Positions 20,937-34,062 are shown, numbered from the stretch's first letter. The stretch is 64,000 bases of DNA from Brachypodium distachyon (GCF_000005505.3 NC_016131.3:12173501-12237500); one strand, 5' to 3'. The notes: generated by a model from the letters alone, not told the origin. Numbers and translations are program-made.

Positions 20937-23900
20937 TCAGAGGAACTGCTGAAGCCAGGGATTACCGGCTGCATCTTTCTCGAAGTCCAATTTCAGTTTG
21001 GTCACGACCTCCGTGGCCTTTCTCCCATCCATCTCATCTAGAGGCAATGCCGAGAACTCTTCCAACAAAACGCGGGCTCGAGCAGCTCCCCTGGTCACAT
21101 CATCTGGGCTAAACACCCTCTTGCGTTTAGATCCAACCTGTTGCAAAGGGCAACAACACTCGCTAAGGAAAAGGGTACTAATTTGAGAAATGCCTTTAGG
21201 ACTCCTAAATCCACTTTTTTCCCCTTCTGTTAGAGAATTCCTAATCCCGCAAATTGTTCACCCACAAATTTTTTTTTAGAGAGAGTTCACCCACAACTAG
21301 GTCAAAACAGCCACGGAAGTTAATTCGAGTTTTATTTGCAGATACCTCGTCATTTGATTCATCATTGAAGTTGGGTGCAGCAGAGAAGTCTTCTAACTCT
21401 TCTGCTTTGCTTTTTGCAAGAGCAATGACAGCTTCTGGAAAATTAGCAAATTCCGCAACATGGATACCAAAACTTTGGTCACAGGCACCAGGTTCAACCT
21501 GCAAAAAGAAAGGGGCAAATGACGTTTAGCACACTGCTATTGAGTTATTTTCCTCTTCCTTTTACTCTAAGCACACCCAGAAATTTAATACAACATGTTC
21601 ATTGTAAAAATCTCTTTTTAGCAGTAAACATTACTGAACCAAATAGGGCTTCATATTTGTATTATTTAAAGAGACTTATAACCTACAAGGAGTCAAGGAC
21701 ATAAAATAGATGCAAAGAGCATATAGAATGAACTCCTGAAATTGTTTGCAGGTCATGAACTAATCTCTTTTTTTTACAAGACATAACATTTGTTTGGTTT
21801 AAAATAATACTTGTTAGAAAACTCATCATCCACCTTTCAGACACAACAATCATTAGAAACTTGCCTATCGGGATAAGACAGAATGGCAGGCTGAGTTTCA
21901 CCTTCCGCCAAATGGAAATAAATACTCCCTCCGATCCATATTACTTGTCTCAAATTTGCCCAAATATGGATGTATCTATGTTTAAAAAGCGTTTAGATAC
22001 ATGTAATATTTCGACAAGTAATTCAGGCCGGAGGGAGTAGCAAAACAGCAGTATAATTTTGACTGATGAAGGACTAATGCTATGTCCATAACAAATGTAA
22101 ATCTTGTTATTTTAAATATATGGCATACAAGTTCAAGCAATTCGTGGGTAGAAGCAACTACAAAATTGAAAATCATTGGGCAGCTGTCAAGTGATTGTAG
22201 AGAAACCTATAACAAGACTCAAGAATTTAAGACAACACAGTAAGCCATCAAAATGGTTTCAAAATGTGGTTCAGAAGTTCACGTCGCAAAAGGTACCTTA
22301 TAAAGCATAGTTAACTTCCGACTTGATGGGTCTATATGTGCACCCACATGATAATTTGCAATTCCAACATCTGGAACATGTTGGTGCTGATCACCATTTT
22401 TGTTTGCCAATGCGGTTAATTCATGAAAATGAGTTGCAAACAATGTAGGAGCTCTAGTTACTTCAACAAGATGTTCACAGATAGCCCATGCAAGACCTGG
22501 CCATAAAAAAAATGTAACAATCCAAAATATGAGTTAGATCTCATATTCTACTCCCTCTGTTCCAAAATGTAAGAAGTCCTAGCTTTTGTCCTAAATCAAA
22601 CTTCTTAGGACTTAGGAAAAAGCAATGACTTCCTACATTTAGGAACGGAGGTAGAAGTTGCCTACAATCTCAGTATACTGTAGTAGTGCACAAAAACTCA
22701 AGTGCTAAAAAGATGTAGCTAAAATGCATTTTATGGAGAAATAAACTCGTGATTAGAGGTCTAGGGGGGTTTTCATAAAATATGTTTAGATGTTCCATCT
22801 TTCATGTGATCCTTTATTAAAAATCTAATGGCTAGGATTGAGAATTTTCAAGTTTTCACTGAATAGAGATTTTCACCTGATACATTTCCTACTAACTCAG
22901 GTTCACCAAATAGTAGATCTATCAGAGATTCAGAGTATAAAAGAGGAAATCCTTGTATGAAGGGTGAACACACTGGATACTCCAGCTCTTTGTTGTACAG
23001 ACACTCGACAGTAAAGAGGAACCAAGTATAAGGCATAACATGTTGGTACAATACATGGTCCTAACCAAAAACAGAGTTTAAGATATCCAATGTCAGTTGA
23101 ATGAACAGTTCACATGTAAAATGCTTACTTCAAATCAAGTTGCAGTGATTCTAAAAGTCAATATTCGCAAAACCGCAGTAGGAAAAAAAGATGGTGCCAA
23201 ACATGTAATTTCAAATGAGTACTTCAAATCAAATTGCAGTAAAAATGATTCAACAAGGTCATAATATTGCAAAACTGCAGTAGGAAACAAAAATAATGAT
23301 TACAAATGCTTATCTAATCTGTCTACATCCAAACATGACAAAAAAGTGAGAAAGACAAATCAAGAAAGGTTTATGATACAAACCAAATCCATCATATGTG
23401 GAAGTTCCGCGCCCCAACTCATCGATAATTATAAGAGACTTCTCAGATGCACCTTTCAAGATGGATGCTGTTTCAAGCATTTCTTGCATAAAGGTTGAAA
23501 CACCGCGGAGCTGTCGACAAAAATGTAAATTTAACAATTTATAACTTCAAGATTTTGCAAAACTACAAAGACCAAGACAGCAAGTTTAGACCTAAAATAT
23601 CCCCAGGACCAGTTATTGATTGAAGAGTTTCATGCGCTAGCCAACGCAATCAAAAGACCGATCCGATGGAAAGGGCTAGGCAATCCACTTATACGTCAAC
23701 ACAACCCCTAAAGTGTGGCTCCCTCAGGCCTAAACGTGGACCGAAAGTGGGTTGAAATTTAATTGCGCTAACCGGGTCTCGAACTCGAGACTCTTGGCTC
23801 TGATACCATGAAGAGTTTGATGCGCTAGCCAACGCAACCAAAAGACCGATCTGATGGAAAGGGCTAGGCAATCCACTTATACTTCAACATTGATTAAATT

Positions 23901-26900
23901 TAAATGTGTAGCACTTGTAAAGGTTACAGTCATTCACAATTGGAAATATGAGCTCCTTCACCCCTGCTTTAATAGTTTACGACTTTATGATGCCATTTAT
24001 GTCGCCATAAGTGTCTTACCATCCTGGGGCTGCCCTCCTGTCTCCTTTACTGAGCTGGTGCTTGTACTACGAAAACTAAGAACATTCTGAATCTTTTGTT
24101 TGTCTTTTCAGATGCGAGAACATCGTGAATGTAACCCAGTCTTCCTATTAAAAACTACATAGACTGCCCTATTAAAAACTGCAAGTTTCAACTTTCCTTT
24201 GGAAAATATCAGCACCACCGTTAGTAAGAACACCCTCCCCTCATGACTTAAAAAAAGAAGATGAAGCTGGTTAGCCCTATTATCTATCTATGTTTATGTA
24301 AGGATAATTTGGTTCTGTCATATCAAAACACATGTTTAGGAAAATAACACCCAAAAAATTTAGTCACATTAATAACATTTGACATTTCAGACCCCCCCCC
24401 CCCCACACACACACACACTCCATCAAAGGAGACAATTTTGCCCTCTCCTTGTTCATTTGACATGTTCGTTCTCATTCTCGTGGTCACAACTCTAACTAAA
24501 CTGATAGAAAAGGATCATATCGTGCGCGCTGCCTTTTGAAATATATTGCCCACTTCCATCTGTTCGAGCTTTTGGATGAACTAGTTAGGTGCATGCATGC
24601 AATTCATATGGTATCAGAACCAAGAGGTCTCGAGTTCATGATCTGGCCAACACACTATTAATAAAAGTAGTTGCAGCCTACATAGATCCCACATCCAAGG
24701 CCTGGAGGAGCCTAGACCTGAGGGAGTTCTTAAATATATTGCCCACCTCTCCCCCATCAGCTCGAGCTTTTCGATGAATTGGTTAGGTGCATACAATTCA
24801 ATATGGTTTCAGAGCAAAGAGATCTCAGTTCAAGACTCAGCCCACACACTATTGATAAAAATAGTTGCAGCCAACATTAATCCCTTGTCTAAGGTCTGGT
24901 GGAGCCTAGACATGTGGGGAGGTGTTGAAATATATTACCCACCTTTCCCTTGCAGCTCGAGCTTTTGGGTGAACTGATTAGGGTTATGCAATTTCTCATA
25001 CGGTACCAGAGCCAAGAGGTCTGAAGTACAAGACCCAGTCAACAAGCCATTAATAAAAATAGTCATAGCCTACATCAATCCCAGGTCTAGGGTCTAACAT
25101 CTGGTGGAGCCTAGACATCAGGCGATTGAAATATTATTGTTCACCCCTCTCCATTAGCTGAAGCTTTTGGATGAACTGGTTAGGTGGAAGCAATTCAATA
25201 TGCTATCAGAACAAACAGGTCTCATCAAGTTCACGACCTGGCCAACAAACTATTAATAAAATAGTTGTAGCCTACATCGATCCCATGTCTAAGGCTTGGA
25301 GGAGCCTAGACATGAGAGGGAGTGTTTGAAATATATTGTCCACATTTCCGCATCAGCTCGAGCTTTTTTGGGTGGATTAGTTAGGTGCATGCAATTCAAT
25401 ATCAGCTTCCACCATGGCTTCTCACGTGTCGACGCTATGGATCTCACTCGTTGGCGCTGGCGCTGGCGCCAACCCTCCCGAGTCCCGTCGCATTGCCATG
25501 TTCTGCTTGCCTCATCGTTCCTTCTGCAGTCCATGCCATGCCTCCAATTATTGTGCTCGCCTATGTTGTGCGGTGTGCCTCCGCCCACAATTGTGCTCCC
25601 TCGTGGGGCATTTGACCAAAGATGTGGCAGGTGGCAACCTAGAATCCTCACTACTTCAATGAGGACGTCTCTTCATTGGAAGTACACGTCCAGCAACCGG
25701 TTGGTTTTGATTCATTCTGGACGTCTAGTTCAACGACATAAACTATGGGCATCCGTTGCCTCCTGTGTGCTTGGCATTTAATAAGTAGAAAACCCAAAAA
25801 GCAGTAGCAGAATGTGAAAATACAAAATGGAAGGTATTAACATGTACGAAATTCTTTGGATGTGATTTTCCTAAGCATGTGATCTTTGAGTGTGAGGGAG
25901 CAAATATTTCCTTTGCGTAAAGAGAGGGTTAAAAAGATTTTGAGCCAGAGTGTTAAGAATTAACATATTTTTTATATATGCTTCAAAGAACTACTTATTG
26001 ATATTGCAAAGGTGCGACTCATCTAGTTCATATTTTTCATTGTGTGTGCCTATTTAATTTGCTAGTTTTGTACCGCCACCTAAAAGAACAATACCATATA
26101 CTGCTGCTTGCGCTATTCTAAGAGAAGATTAAAACAAACTTACAACCAAATGCATTTTCAATAAAAAAAACTTAAGAACAAAACAGCTTAATGATGAACC
26201 AACTTACTTGGCAATCACCAGCGCCAACACGAGCAAAAATACAATCTCTCACACTGATGCTTGCCTGATCACAAGGAACGAAGGAACCAATTTGTGCCAT
26301 CAGGACGTTCACACCAACCTGTACAAAATGAAAAACAGAAGGCATCAGATCTGATGATAATAATTACAGACAACTCATTTGTAGCAAAAGTTGAACATGT
26401 GATAGGCGAACTAATATGTTCTAAAGCAAATAAAACAAGAGAATTGAGAAAAATACAAGAACCAAGAACGCGGGCCCACAAGTGCAAATTTGTATGGTTA
26501 TAATGGATTCTTAGGAACTAGGTATTATGGACTGGGTCCACGACGCATAGTTTTGGTAGGATAATGCTCTGAAGAATGCAGATTGGGCATGCACTTGTTC
26601 TGAACAACCGACAGCACAGCGTGGAAGATAGGATCTGAGGCCATGGAAATTTCTGGTTATTTCATTGTTCGTTACACGTTAATCCTTTCTATATAGGATG
26701 ACTAACTTGATCCAGAAGGTAGCTCTCAATTAATCAAGACCAAACCATAACACTACCTTCCTAGTTCAATTGGACTCTACCTAATTTAACTGAGTCTTTA
26801 GAATACTTGATTTATTCTTTTATGAACCTTCATATCTCTAACATAGCCTATCGCCCTATCCCATACCTTCGCGGATATATCTATCTCCAGCTGCCTTGTG

Positions 26901-29900
26901 CACTCATGAGTCATGACCAGAACACTGTACCAAGTGGTATTTTGTAGACCCATGGGCATGAACATAACATTGTACCGAGTCAATCAGGTATTTTGGTTTG
27001 CCTCCACTTATCATTTTCCTTTGGAAAAAACATAAAGGCTTTGCTCCTCAATACATTGACAGAAATAAGATAGTTATGTTACAAGCCTAGGACACCACAC
27101 CCAACCATTACACGTATTTCACTAATCTGGTAACAGGCATTTGACATCGTTGGCACCTGCTAATGCCTAATCCCTAGACATTGCTTTGATTGTTTGAACT
27201 ATGTGCAAATGTCCAACTTCGCCATTGAAGATAACAACCCTAATCCTAACAATCTTTAACCAAGGCAATCTTATATTATCCAAACTAACTGGCTCAAAGC
27301 CCGTTTAATTGGTTACCAAAAGGAATCTTTCCATGTGTACCGCTGGCATGCGGCAGCCCATAACATAACACCCTTCTTTGTAAAACAACTCGTCTTTGAG
27401 ATATGTGGAAAGGGCCAAGGACAAAGACCTTGATGGACCACCTTGATGAGCGACCTACAGGAAAAACCTTTCAAAATGCTGACTACAACTGATCTGCGAA
27501 CAACTGCAGCATAACCTTTGTACACCAGCTATTCTGATTCACTTAACTTGTATGCAGGGATCAGATAATTTTGTGAAGGTACATTTCACAATTGCATACA
27601 TTACCCTTCCAAGAAAGTATTCTGTCATACTAGCATTCAATGCAACCACTCCTATTTACAAGTATACATGATAGACCATACTATCCTGCTATCACCTAGC
27701 AGTGACACCAATAAACTTATTTATCATCCAAAGTACCATGAACATATTTACAGTATGTGATAGAGGAAATCTAAGACAGTCATCAAACATGCCAAACGCC
27801 TTAAATAGACCATCATTGCTTTTATTATGGAAGTGCAAATCTGACCTGTCGTATAAAAGTGGATTTTCCACCCATGTTCGGCCCTGTGATGATTTGAAAC
27901 CAACTTTTCCCTCTCATCTGTTTAGAACCATTTGAAGCATCAACGAATGACGAACCTCAGTGGCTATGTGCTGCTGTATACAATCTCATGCTATACTTAC
28001 CAACGTGCAATCATTTGGTATGAAGTTAACACCATCTTGGGCCTCCAGACAAGGATGTCTACTACCTTGTAGCACAATATCTCCTTCCTCCTGTATTAAG
28101 TTCATCGAATTAGAACTGCAGTGCCATTTTCTTTTCTTTTTTAAATTGCTCCTTTTTGTAGTGTGTAAGCTAATATTCTTACCGATGTTGTGATATCTGG
28201 TCTTATATAAGGAACTGGGCAGCTTGTTGCCAAATCAGCAAAACTTTGTAAAACATCTAACTCAGATATAATTGCAGCAAAATTCTCAAATACCTGTAAC
28301 AAGAATCTAAGATTGGTTACAATCACAGATGACAAAGAAGGAAGAATATCAACTGCAAAACTTTATCTCGATTTACCTCTGAAAAGGTGCATGAAATTCT
28401 CACTACATCATCGACAATCTTTTTCTGACAACTTGTGTACTCGCCGAGCAGTGCCTGGTATTGTTCACCTAGCTTTTTAAGTTTTGTGCTTGTGAACTTC
28501 ACGCCATCTTTACGGGTTTCTATGATAATGTAACTGCTAGTGAGTTTTTTCCTGACTTTCTGCTCTTCTTTCTTTGAGATTCTGAACACATGTCCAAATG
28601 GCCCTTTTTCTAGCTTCAATTGCTTATCAACAGAAAGATCCAGATCAGTGGCTGTGTGCATATGTGAATTGTTGATGTGATTCTCAACTTCAGAAAGCTC
28701 ATCCTTGAGCACAGCCAAATCAGAAGAATATCCTGGTGATATCCTGTACTCGCCATTTTCTACTTGTTTGAGGTCAATAGCTGTCTCAACCATTTCAGAA
28801 AACCTACCATACCGATTCTTTGTCAACCACTCTTCAAAAGAGCTAACAAACCTTTTTCTTATCAATGTAGAAAATTGACCGTTGTACTGTTGAAGAACAT
28901 CCTTGATGTATGAGATTCCACGGCAGGACTGCAAAACCATGGATTACAAAGTAAAATTTACTGGAGCAAATATATTCAAGAGGAAAAATATTTGCAAAAG
29001 CATGAGTCTATGTAAATACATAAATAACTTTTGATGGATATATGTAGAGAGGTTTCTGTTTTACTAGAAGCCCATACTGATATACCATACTGCTAAACAT
29101 TATCCTGGCTCAGGAATCTAGTTTCTAATATGTTACTCCCTACGTTCCTAAATATAAAAGTTTTAGCTTTTTCCTAAGTCAAAGTTCTTAAACTTTGACC
29201 AAAGTTATAGAAAAAACTACCAACATCTACGGCTCTAAATTATTTTTATTAAATCCATCATGATATATATTTTCATAGTATATACTTATTTGATATTCTA
29301 GATGTTGATGCATTTTTCTATAAACTTGGTCAGATTTTAAGAAGTTTGAGTTTGACTTAGGACAAAGCTATAACTTCAAACTTCTTATATTTAGGAACGG
29401 AGGTAGTAGAACTTAGGACGCTCTGTCGAAGATACAGCAACACAAGTACTTTAAGAAAAGGTCCAATGCTTGTTTCGAAATATGGTATCTGAACCTTGTA
29501 CTCACTGCTTCAACATGGCAGTGTGATAAATTTATCTGTGTGCATATTTCGGCCAAAAAAAACATCTTTGCAAACTGTCGTGAAAAGAAAATAAAAGTAG
29601 ATAGAAACAAAAACCTGATAGAGCTTAACAACAGGCTGCAGGTTGGCTGATCTCTTCCGGAGAGCATGTGTTAGACGGTCAATATCAGATATCCTTTTAA
29701 GTTGTTGCCTAAGACCCTGACGAAGCTCTGGATCTTCTGCGAAAGCCTGAACCATATCTAATCTGTTATTGATTTCATTTACATCTAGCAGAGGTTGCTT
29801 CAGCCATCTGTTGAGCAGTCGTTTACCCATCCCAACTGTACAAGTTCTGTTCATCAGACCAAACAAACTGAAATTCTTGTTTGCATCAGTTTTTCCTTCA

Positions 29901-31902
29901 GCAATATTCAATGCTCGCATGGCAGCAGAGTCAAGTCGCATGTAGCGATCCAAATTGTATGTCTCAATTGTGTAATTTCCATAGTTAGTATCATCTGCTA
30001 GCAACTCAGCATATGACACTAGAGCTCCAAGGGCACCCAAAGCATAGTCAAATTGAGATAGGAGGTCACGAACTGGCTCAACAGAACCCCTGATTATTCT
30101 ACCAAGATCCTGCACAAGATCTCTAGACTTAAAATCAGCCTTCTTTCTTTCGGTTAGTAGAACACTGCACTTACTAATAGCATCCTGAAGAGGCTGCAAA
30201 TCTATTGGTTTCTCAAAATCTGCCGGAAGAAGACATTCCTTGCAACCTAATGCAACAAGGGCTGATTCAACATTTGTGAATCGACTATCTTCAGGGAACT
30301 CAGCCAGCCCAAGCTTCCGGTTCGTCATATCCACAAAACTAAGCCCTATATAGAGCTGACTTTCACGCAGCACAGGAAACAACGCAACAGTAACTGGAGA
30401 ATCTTGCATGTCATTGTTTGTAAACAGAATATCTTCAAAACTGCCGATGTTTCCAGGTGTTCCAGATTTTGCTAATCTCCAACTTGACCCACTTCCCTCA
30501 TAGAGCTCCAGAGTACAATCTGTCCTCTCTAACAAAAGATTGCGGGCAATGGTCTCAAACATAGCCCTGCTTACGCTGACACTTGATATCCCATCGGAGT
30601 TACTGCCTAACTGGCGCAAGGCAGTCATTGTGTGATAGTATGTCTTTGCAATAAATGTGGCATTTTCACCATGAGCCGTGTAATAATCCTAGAGAAACAT
30701 TTAACTTTAGTTTACAGCATGCTCTTTTATAAGAGAATTGTATGCGTACGAATAAAGTACAAATATTCTTAAGAGCAAATGGTGAAGATTAGCTTTGTAT
30801 GAGAGTGATATGTCTCAATAGTTGTAACTTCTACACGATGAAGACAGTCTTCTGACGAGCTAGTAACTCATGACAAATGTGTAAATAATCTGAAAAAAGA
30901 TCTCTTGAATCAATTTACTTATGAAGACAGACACAGATATTTGCATGAACTACCAAAATGCAGATACAGTAGAAGATGACCTTTTTTAACGCTATACATA
31001 CACATTACTGTGCATTCCACTAAAACTCCCATGATGAACCACGTGTGAATATTAATACTCCCTTCGTTCCATAATTCTTGTCTCAAATTTGCCAAAAAAT
31101 GGATGTATCTATTCCTAAAAAGCGTCTAGATACATGTAATATTTTGACAAGAATTATGGAATGGAGGAAGTAAGTTTTAAATGCATCTCAAAACGTTAAA
31201 AACAATATCGAACTAGAAATATTTTATAATATCTCTAACCTCACGAAGTATGCAGTATTGCACGGAAATGGTAAACAGTCTAGGTTGGCAACCTCAGCTG
31301 ATAGTGGCCCATTTTTCCAGTGAATGGAAGTTTTACATAACGCAGAAACATAGCATGTCACTAAAACTGTGTTGACTTTTCACAAACTTAGGTCAAGATA
31401 AGTCTCGATTTTACTCACATTATACCAGAACTATCCAACAAATTGAACTAAGATTAAAAATTTCTTAATTATTTTCTCGTTACATTTGAGAAATTGTTCA
31501 AGAGTAAAAAGAATACTGGAGCACATATACAGTTATCAGGTAAGTATAGCAAAAATATATAACGCCACTTACCCGGCGATCGAAGAAACGAATGGCCCGA
31601 GGATCCTACAGTGCCAGGATAATAAATCAGGAACGGATCTCTCAAAATAGACGCCAGAAATTAAGAAAAATAGAAGATAAATCGGGGAGAGACTTACCTT
31701 GGGCAACTTCTTGAAGAAAGAGATGAAACCCTGCGCCTGTCTTGCATCTATTGAATCACCGAATCAATCAGAAAAAGAACAAAAAAAAAACGAAAACCTA
31801 ATGCGCCAAGCAAACACGAAGCGATCCAAGAACGAGAGCGCGCGCACCTAGCTTGAGCTCTGGGAGCTTGCCCCCCTCAGGCAAGTAGTCTTCACCTTCC
31901 AT
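20937..31902 (-). CDS. MSH2: DNA mismatch repair protein MSH2
   Basis: MSH2 pairs with MSH6, MSH3 or plant MSH7 in the nucleus to recognise mismatches. Exons in coding order: 31848-31902, 31698-31747, 31573-31605, 29615-30688, 28377-28928, 28183-28293, 28001-28090, 27846-27917, 26208-26318, 23384-23510, 22297-22496, 21346-21498, 20937-21137. The exon lengths sum to 2829 bp, an intact 942-residue protein. The start [18 protein letters not shown] matches plant MSH2. Seen are the connector/lever core ([21 protein letters not shown]), the clamp ([17 protein letters not shown]), Walker [10 protein letters not shown] (667-675), Walker [16 protein letters not shown] (D746, E747), [10 protein letters not shown], and the dimerisation tail. 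Every splice site is GT-AG. Introns 3, 4, 10 and 11 hold Stowaways and intron 9 holds TRIM elements; none touches an exon. Confidence 0.97.
21925..22037. mobile_element. Stowaway MITE in MSH2 intron 11
   Basis: Ends ctccctccgatccatattac and the imperfect complement gtaattcaggccggagggag, flanked by TA. The interior (caaatatggatgtatctatg) is shared with the copy at 31058-31170. Confidence 0.85.
22551..22651. mobile_element. Stowaway MITE in MSH2 intron 10
   Basis: Ends ctccctctgttccaaaatgt and acatttaggaacggagg, flanked by TA. The element is almost entirely a hairpin: the halves aagtcctagctttt and aagaagtt... pair imperfectly. Confidence 0.82.
23127..23296. repeat. Imperfect tandem duplication in MSH2 intron 10
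   Basis: A unit running from caaatcaagttgcagt to gcagtaggaaa is present twice, about 93 bp apart (starting near 23132 and 23225). The copies differ by scattered substitutions and small indels, so it is an old local duplication. Confidence 0.7.
23616..23894 (-). mobile_element. Complete TRIM retrotransposon in MSH2 intron 9
   Basis: Two 81-bp LTRs (23621-23701 and 23809-23889) enclose a 107-bp interior. The LTRs start TG and end CA and are nearly identical (catgcgctagccaacgcaa...). GGCTCTGATACCA at 23796-23808 is the reverse complement of the initiator-Met tRNA primer-binding site and abuts the right LTR, so the element reads on the minus strand, the same strand as MSH2. The 5-bp direct repeat ttgat flanks the element exactly (23616-23620, 23890-23894). 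At 269 bp with no coding capacity it is a TRIM (terminal-repeat retrotransposon in miniature). Confidence 0.9.
24392..24418. repeat. Poly-C / (AC)n tract in MSH2 intron 9
   Basis: A run of 13 C is followed directly by about seven AC units. Confidence 0.9.
24530..25402 (+). mobile_element. Head-to-tail array of a small LTR retrotransposon (five LTRs, four internal domains)
   Basis: A unit of about 200 bp repeats four times plus a terminal LTR. LTRs of about 80 bp start near 24530, 24727, 24922, 25123 and 25323; their core is gaaatatattgcccac...agctcgagcttttgg. Each of the first four is followed by a primer-binding site for initiator-Met tRNA (tggtatcagaacc 24609, tggtttcagagc 24804, cggtaccagagcc 25001, tgctatcagaac 25201). 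Each interior ends in a purine-rich tract (for example catgagagggag before 25323). One LTR-interior-LTR unit would be about 280 bp, which fits the grass SMART/TRIM size class known from the literature. It lies antisense to MSH2. The copies have diverged from each other, so the array is not recent. Confidence 0.85.
25403..26207. other. Rest of MSH2 intron 9, no feature recognised
   Basis: A GC-rich island at 25410-25790 is open in several frames but shows no protein similarity I can name. Its sudden base composition change suggests captured sequence. Confidence 0.35.
29136..29403. mobile_element. Stowaway-like MITE in MSH2 intron 4
   Basis: A 268-bp element with long inverted ends (ctccctacgttcctaaatat; atatttaggaacggagg) flanked by TA. 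Longer than the other Stowaways here and a different subfamily. Confidence 0.8.
31058..31170. mobile_element. Stowaway MITE in MSH2 intron 3
   Basis: Ends cccttcgttccataattctt and aagaattatggaatggagg, flanked by TA. Its interior is very similar to the copy at 21925-22037 in the same gene. Confidence 0.85.
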
Positions 31903-32750
31903 ACCCCTACTGAATGACGCCGGAGCGGCAGTGACGGTGGCGCGGACGAAGTGCTCGATGAAATGTGTGCACGGGGGCGGCGGGAAAAGTTAGCGGTTTA
32001 GGAGGGAACCGAGCGGCGAGCGCGCGTGCGAGAAGGGGATTTGGCGAGTAAACAAAGGGGTGGGGCTTTATGGGGGGAGCGCCGGATTGCAGGGAACGAG
32101 GATACTGGTCGCCCCGGGGAATCCGCGGCCGGGACTCAGGGGGCCCGGGGCTGACCTCTTGACTCCGGTGCCCGGTTTCGACTTGCACGGCTGGACCTGC
32201 AGGGACCAGCACTGCACTGCACGGCCCGTCTCCGACTCTCCGTATGCGTATGTGTACAGTGTACGCATGCATCTGTATACACCGCGTACCAAAGTTGAAT
32301 TTCTGCGCTAAATCACATCAGAAAGTTGTGTAACAATGTAAATTCTTGGGGATGTTCATTCAAGACATTCGAAATCACATTTACAAAAGTTGATGCAAAA
32401 TATAATTATACTACTGATGTGCTTGCGTGTTGCTACGATAATTTTTGCAAATGCTAACGATGTCCAGGAATTATTACAGGAAGACAATGTATGGATTAGA
32501 TATTAGGAATACGTGCACGCCCGGAGGAAAAGAACCTTGGCATAATCTCTATTCCATTTCATTCTTATAAGAACTAGTTGTATACGAGCGCTTCGTCGCG
32601 CCGTCACTGGGAACTGTACATGACTTCTCTTCCTCTTCCGCACCCAAGATTACATGACTTCTTCCGCACCCAAATCGCGACGCTGATACTTGATCTTTAT
32701 TTTCTCAATATGCAGCCCTTATTTTTTTTAATACAACATAAAATTAATAT
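31903..32750. other. MSH2 upstream region
   Basis: GC-rich sequence to about 32250 is likely the MSH2 promoter and leader; no clear TATA box is seen, as is common for housekeeping genes. AT-rich sequence follows. Confidence 0.4.
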
Positions 32751-33161
32751 TTCCTCCATCTCATATTAAGTGACTCAAATTTATCCAAATATGGATATAT
32801 TTGGACACTTAGGGAGTACATATTTCTTCAACACTTCAGATTTCAAACATGACTAAAGTTACATCAAGATCACATAATCTAAATATTCTGTAGTGCTGAA
32901 TATTAGATGTTTCAGATCCTCAAACCAATAATGCAGAACACCATATGAATCCACAGTTTTCATAAAGTGTTTCATATCCTTTCAACAAAAACTATTAAGA
33001 GTACAATGTCCGAAAGAAATTCAAAACAGCATGAACTTCCAACTTAAATTTGAGCTTCACCTCACACGGCTATCTCCTCGCTTCCTCATTTTGTTTTTTG
33101 AATTCCTCCTTTTGCTTTTGTTTCTCTGCATGAACACTCACTTAATATGGGATGGAGGGAG
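32751..33161. mobile_element. Composite Stowaway-like element
   Basis: The inverted ends ttcctccatctcatattaag and cttaatatgggatggagggag are 410 bp apart. A degenerate internal right end (acttagggagtac, near 32809) suggests that extra sequence inserted into, or next to, a shorter MITE. Confidence 0.55.
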
Positions 33162-33348
33162 TACTACAATACCATAATTCAATAGGAACTACAAAACTAA
33201 CACATCTAGACTGCATAACTGTAAGAAAACTAACTCATCTAGATTGCATAATTGTAAGAGCAAGTCAAAAGTTGAAACTTCAGAGAAAGATAACAATTTC
33301 CGTTGATGAAGTTCCCTTACCGAGGAGCGTATAAAAAAACGAGGAGGT

Positions 33349-33417
33349 ATGTCATATCACAAGCACTCTTTAATTATTTATGCATGTCATACCACAAGCA
33401 CTCTTTAATTATTTATA
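33349..33417. repeat. Two-copy tandem repeat, 34-bp unit
   Basis: The unit tgtcataccacaagcactct plus ttaattatttat occurs twice in direct succession with one or two differences. Confidence 0.85.
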
Positions 33418-34009
33418 CGTATTTATAACATAGATCAATTTTCGTATCATTTTCAAAGTTCGCACTTAAGTTAGAAGGAATAAGATGGATGCCATATTAG
33501 ACAAAGAGCATAATAAACCTTTTGAAGTGCTTCACTGCATCCATTAGAATAGAGTTGCAAGAGATATATTAATTTTGCAACAACAGAGCAAACTGAATGA
33601 GTTACTATTTGCTAAGGTGATGCAAAAATTAAAAAAAATAGGATATGGTGCAGAGTGCTACACACACATCACAGTGACAAAAAAGATTCGTTCTCTTGTT
33701 TTTGCTCCAGACCTTGTGTATTAAAAACCCATTGACAATGTGAACCAAAGTTAAGCTGCGATGACCATGGAAAGAGAATAATGCAAAGACAAGCTGCAAG
33801 AAAGGATCATTATATATGCAAAATGCACACAATTCTATTTAGAACTTCGGGAAGTTTAACAACATTGCTATAAGAACTTCAGTCTGAAATTAGTAGCATT
33901 TCTTCCAATACAGTGAGATTCATGTGAAGGACCTAAGGAAGAACTTTGTAAATATTATATTGCCAAAGGGATAACAACCCATTATTAATATTAGGCTATT
34001 GGTTTACCC

Positions 34010-34062
34010 TCTGAATTGATGGTAGGTGCTTTCAGTACTTCTACGTCCTCCCTGTATAGCCC
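34010..34062 (-). other. Possible orphan exon, unrecognised gene
   Basis: On the minus strand an acceptor (gattgcag) is followed by an open segment (GLYREDVEVLKAPTINSE) and a possible donor (gagggtaaac). I do not recognise the protein. Together with similar segments at 35370-35443 and 35667-35738 it may be a piece of a decayed minus-strand gene. Confidence 0.25.

Noticed and set aside
23770..23810. tRNA-like segment (ggtctcgaactcgagac near tctgataccat)
   Set aside because: It is the retrotransposon primer-binding region; no cloverleaf can be formed.
24530..25402. CRISPR-like array
   Set aside because: Regular 200-bp spacing drew attention, but this is a eukaryotic intron and the units have LTR, primer-binding site and purine tract.
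25410..25790. GC-rich open frame of 161 codons in MSH2 intron 9
   Set aside because: No recognisable protein family, open in several frames, and no splice support.
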